DNA of 12,375 nucleotides from JAFALX01 sp050734185 (GTDB lineage Bacteria > Chloroflexota > Dormibacteria > Aeolococcales > Aeolococcaceae): assembly GCA_050734185.1 (NCBI GenBank), contig JBOHUE010000184.1, positions 1 through 12,375 of the forward strand, given 5' to 3'. Numbering within the stretch: the stretch's first letter is position 1; each line of letters begins with the position of its first letter. Both the position numbers and the translations under genes were made by a program. The notes beneath the pieces were generated by a model that had not been told where the DNA came from, ran no database searches, and saw only the letters and a list, made by a program, of their open reading frames with translations. Positions 11,771-12,375 of the stretch are shown piece after piece.

Positions 11771-12375
11771 ATGGGCGCGATCATCGACGTCAGCGACGCG
11801 ACGTTCGACCACGACGTCATCGCGCAGTCGGTTACGGCGCCCGTCGTCGTCGACTTCTGGGCCGCGTGGTGCGGACCGTGCCGCTCGCTCGGGCCAACCC
11901 TGGAGGAGGTGGCACGGGGCGCTGAGGGCGTGACGCTGGCCAAGCTCGACGTCGACGCGAACCCTCGCAGCCAGCAGCGCTTCGGCATCCGGGGCATCCC
12001 CGCGGTCAAGGCGTTTCGCGACGGAAGGGTGGTCGACGAGTTCGTCGGCAACCAGCCGCGACGTTCGATGGAGCAGTTCTTCGGCCGCCTGGCGACCCCG
12101 GTGATCGAGGAGCTCCCGGCCGACGAGGCTGGGTTGCGCGCGCTGATCGAGCGCGCCCCGGAGCGCAGCGACGCGCGCCGCGAGCTGGGACGCCGGCTGA
12201 TGCGGAGCGGACAGCAGGAGGAGGCCGCCGAGGTGCTCGCCCCCGGCGCGCATGACCCGGCAGTCGACGGGCTGCTGGCCCGCACCGAGCTCCTGCGTGA
12301 CACCCCTGCGGCGCTGCCCGGGTCGCTCGCCGTCCCCGACGGCGCAACCGAGATGACGGTCGTGCCGGACGTTAT
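11771..12375 (+). CDS. Thioredoxin-domain protein with C-terminal helical extension (partial, right edge)
   Basis: 201 codons are open from ATG at 11771 to the window end. The first ~105 residues are a thioredoxin fold: strand VVVDFWA, active site WCGPC (Cys34, Cys37), LDVDANP, and the cis-proline in RGIPAVKAFRDG (Pro77). After residue ~115 the chain continues as charged helices (ADEAGLRALIERAPERSDARRELGRRLMRSGQQEEAAEVL), resembling the TPR-like extension of CnoX/YbbN-type proteins, which act as redox-linked co-chaperones. The retained CGPC suggests real disulfide chemistry, unlike some CnoX proteins. A plain thioredoxin would have ended near residue 108. The end is not visible. Confidence 0.88.
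   Translation, partial: MGAIIDVSDATFDHDVIAQSVTAPVVVDFWAAWCGPCRSLGPTLEEVARGAEGVTLAKLDVDANPRSQQRFGIRGIPAVKAFRDGRVVDEFVGNQPRRSMEQFFGRLATPVIEELPADEAGLRALIERAPERSDARRELGRRLMRSGQQEEAAEVLAPGAHDPAVDGLLARTELLRDTPAALPGSLAVPDGATEMTVVPDV

Noticed and set aside
11060..12253. 397-codon minus-strand frame opposite the last three genes
   Set aside because: The plus strand holds a thioredoxin with all key residues; the minus translation has no recognisable domain and spans three plus-strand genes.
1..12375. tRNA genes, CRISPR arrays, insertion sequences, phage or defence genes
   Set aside because: No cloverleaf with CCA-end features, no regularly spaced short repeats, and no transposase, integrase, nuclease-methylase or toxin-antitoxin signatures were found on reading both strands.

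Overview
This is a strongly GC-rich bacterial chromosomal window with ordinary housekeeping and metabolic genes and no sign of phage, transposase, CRISPR or a defence locus. A monoderm, Terrabacteria-like organism (Actinomycetota, Chloroflexota or Dormibacterota-like) fits best. The reasons are the GC bias, a sortase, a lipoprotein with a Gram-positive-style lipobox, two-module zinc-ribbon and small hydrophilic proteins of the kind common in high-GC soil lineages, and several promoters whose -10 box sits only 6-8 nt before the start codon (leaderless mRNAs). The phylum is an inference, not a reading.

Layout. Positions 1-2536 (minus strand): a phosphoglucomutase/phosphomannomutase overlaps a small mannose-6-phosphate-isomerase-type cupin by 4 nt, followed by the start of a multi-pass membrane protein that runs off the left edge. 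A lipoprotein (2600-3055, plus) is divergent from the mutase. Positions 3056-3587 are a gene-free gap between convergent genes. It holds one truncated and two full copies of a ~143-nt structured repeat, the full copies in inverted orientation with compensatory base changes. Positions 3588-4724 (minus) encode a mannose-1-phosphate guanylyltransferase. With the mutase and the cupin this gives the steps fructose-6-P to mannose-6-P to mannose-1-P to GDP-mannose, probably for cell-surface glycans.

Positions 4817-5522 (plus) carry a good sigma70-type promoter, a two-module zinc-ribbon protein with a polyglycine linker, and a small unknown protein. A sortase follows (5627-6349, plus), convergent and almost touching a DedA-family membrane protein. 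The minus-strand run 9501-6353 encodes HMG-CoA lyase, an acyl-CoA carboxylase carboxyltransferase subunit (17-nt overlap) and DedA. The first two suggest leucine/branched-acyl-CoA breakdown.

From 9553 rightwards: RNase HII (plus) overlaps an FmdB-type zinc-ribbon protein (minus) tail to tail. A compact intergenic region with two divergent leaderless promoters leads into a helix-hairpin-helix protein, then a one-TM membrane protein, a small unknown protein and a thioredoxin-domain protein cut by the right edge.

Most interesting for follow-up are the structured inverted repeat pair at 3170-3546, the divergent leaderless promoter region at 10405-10482, a five-codon upstream ORF that owns the only good Shine-Dalgarno at 10812-10845, and a cluster of DnaA-box-like 9-mers at 657-689.
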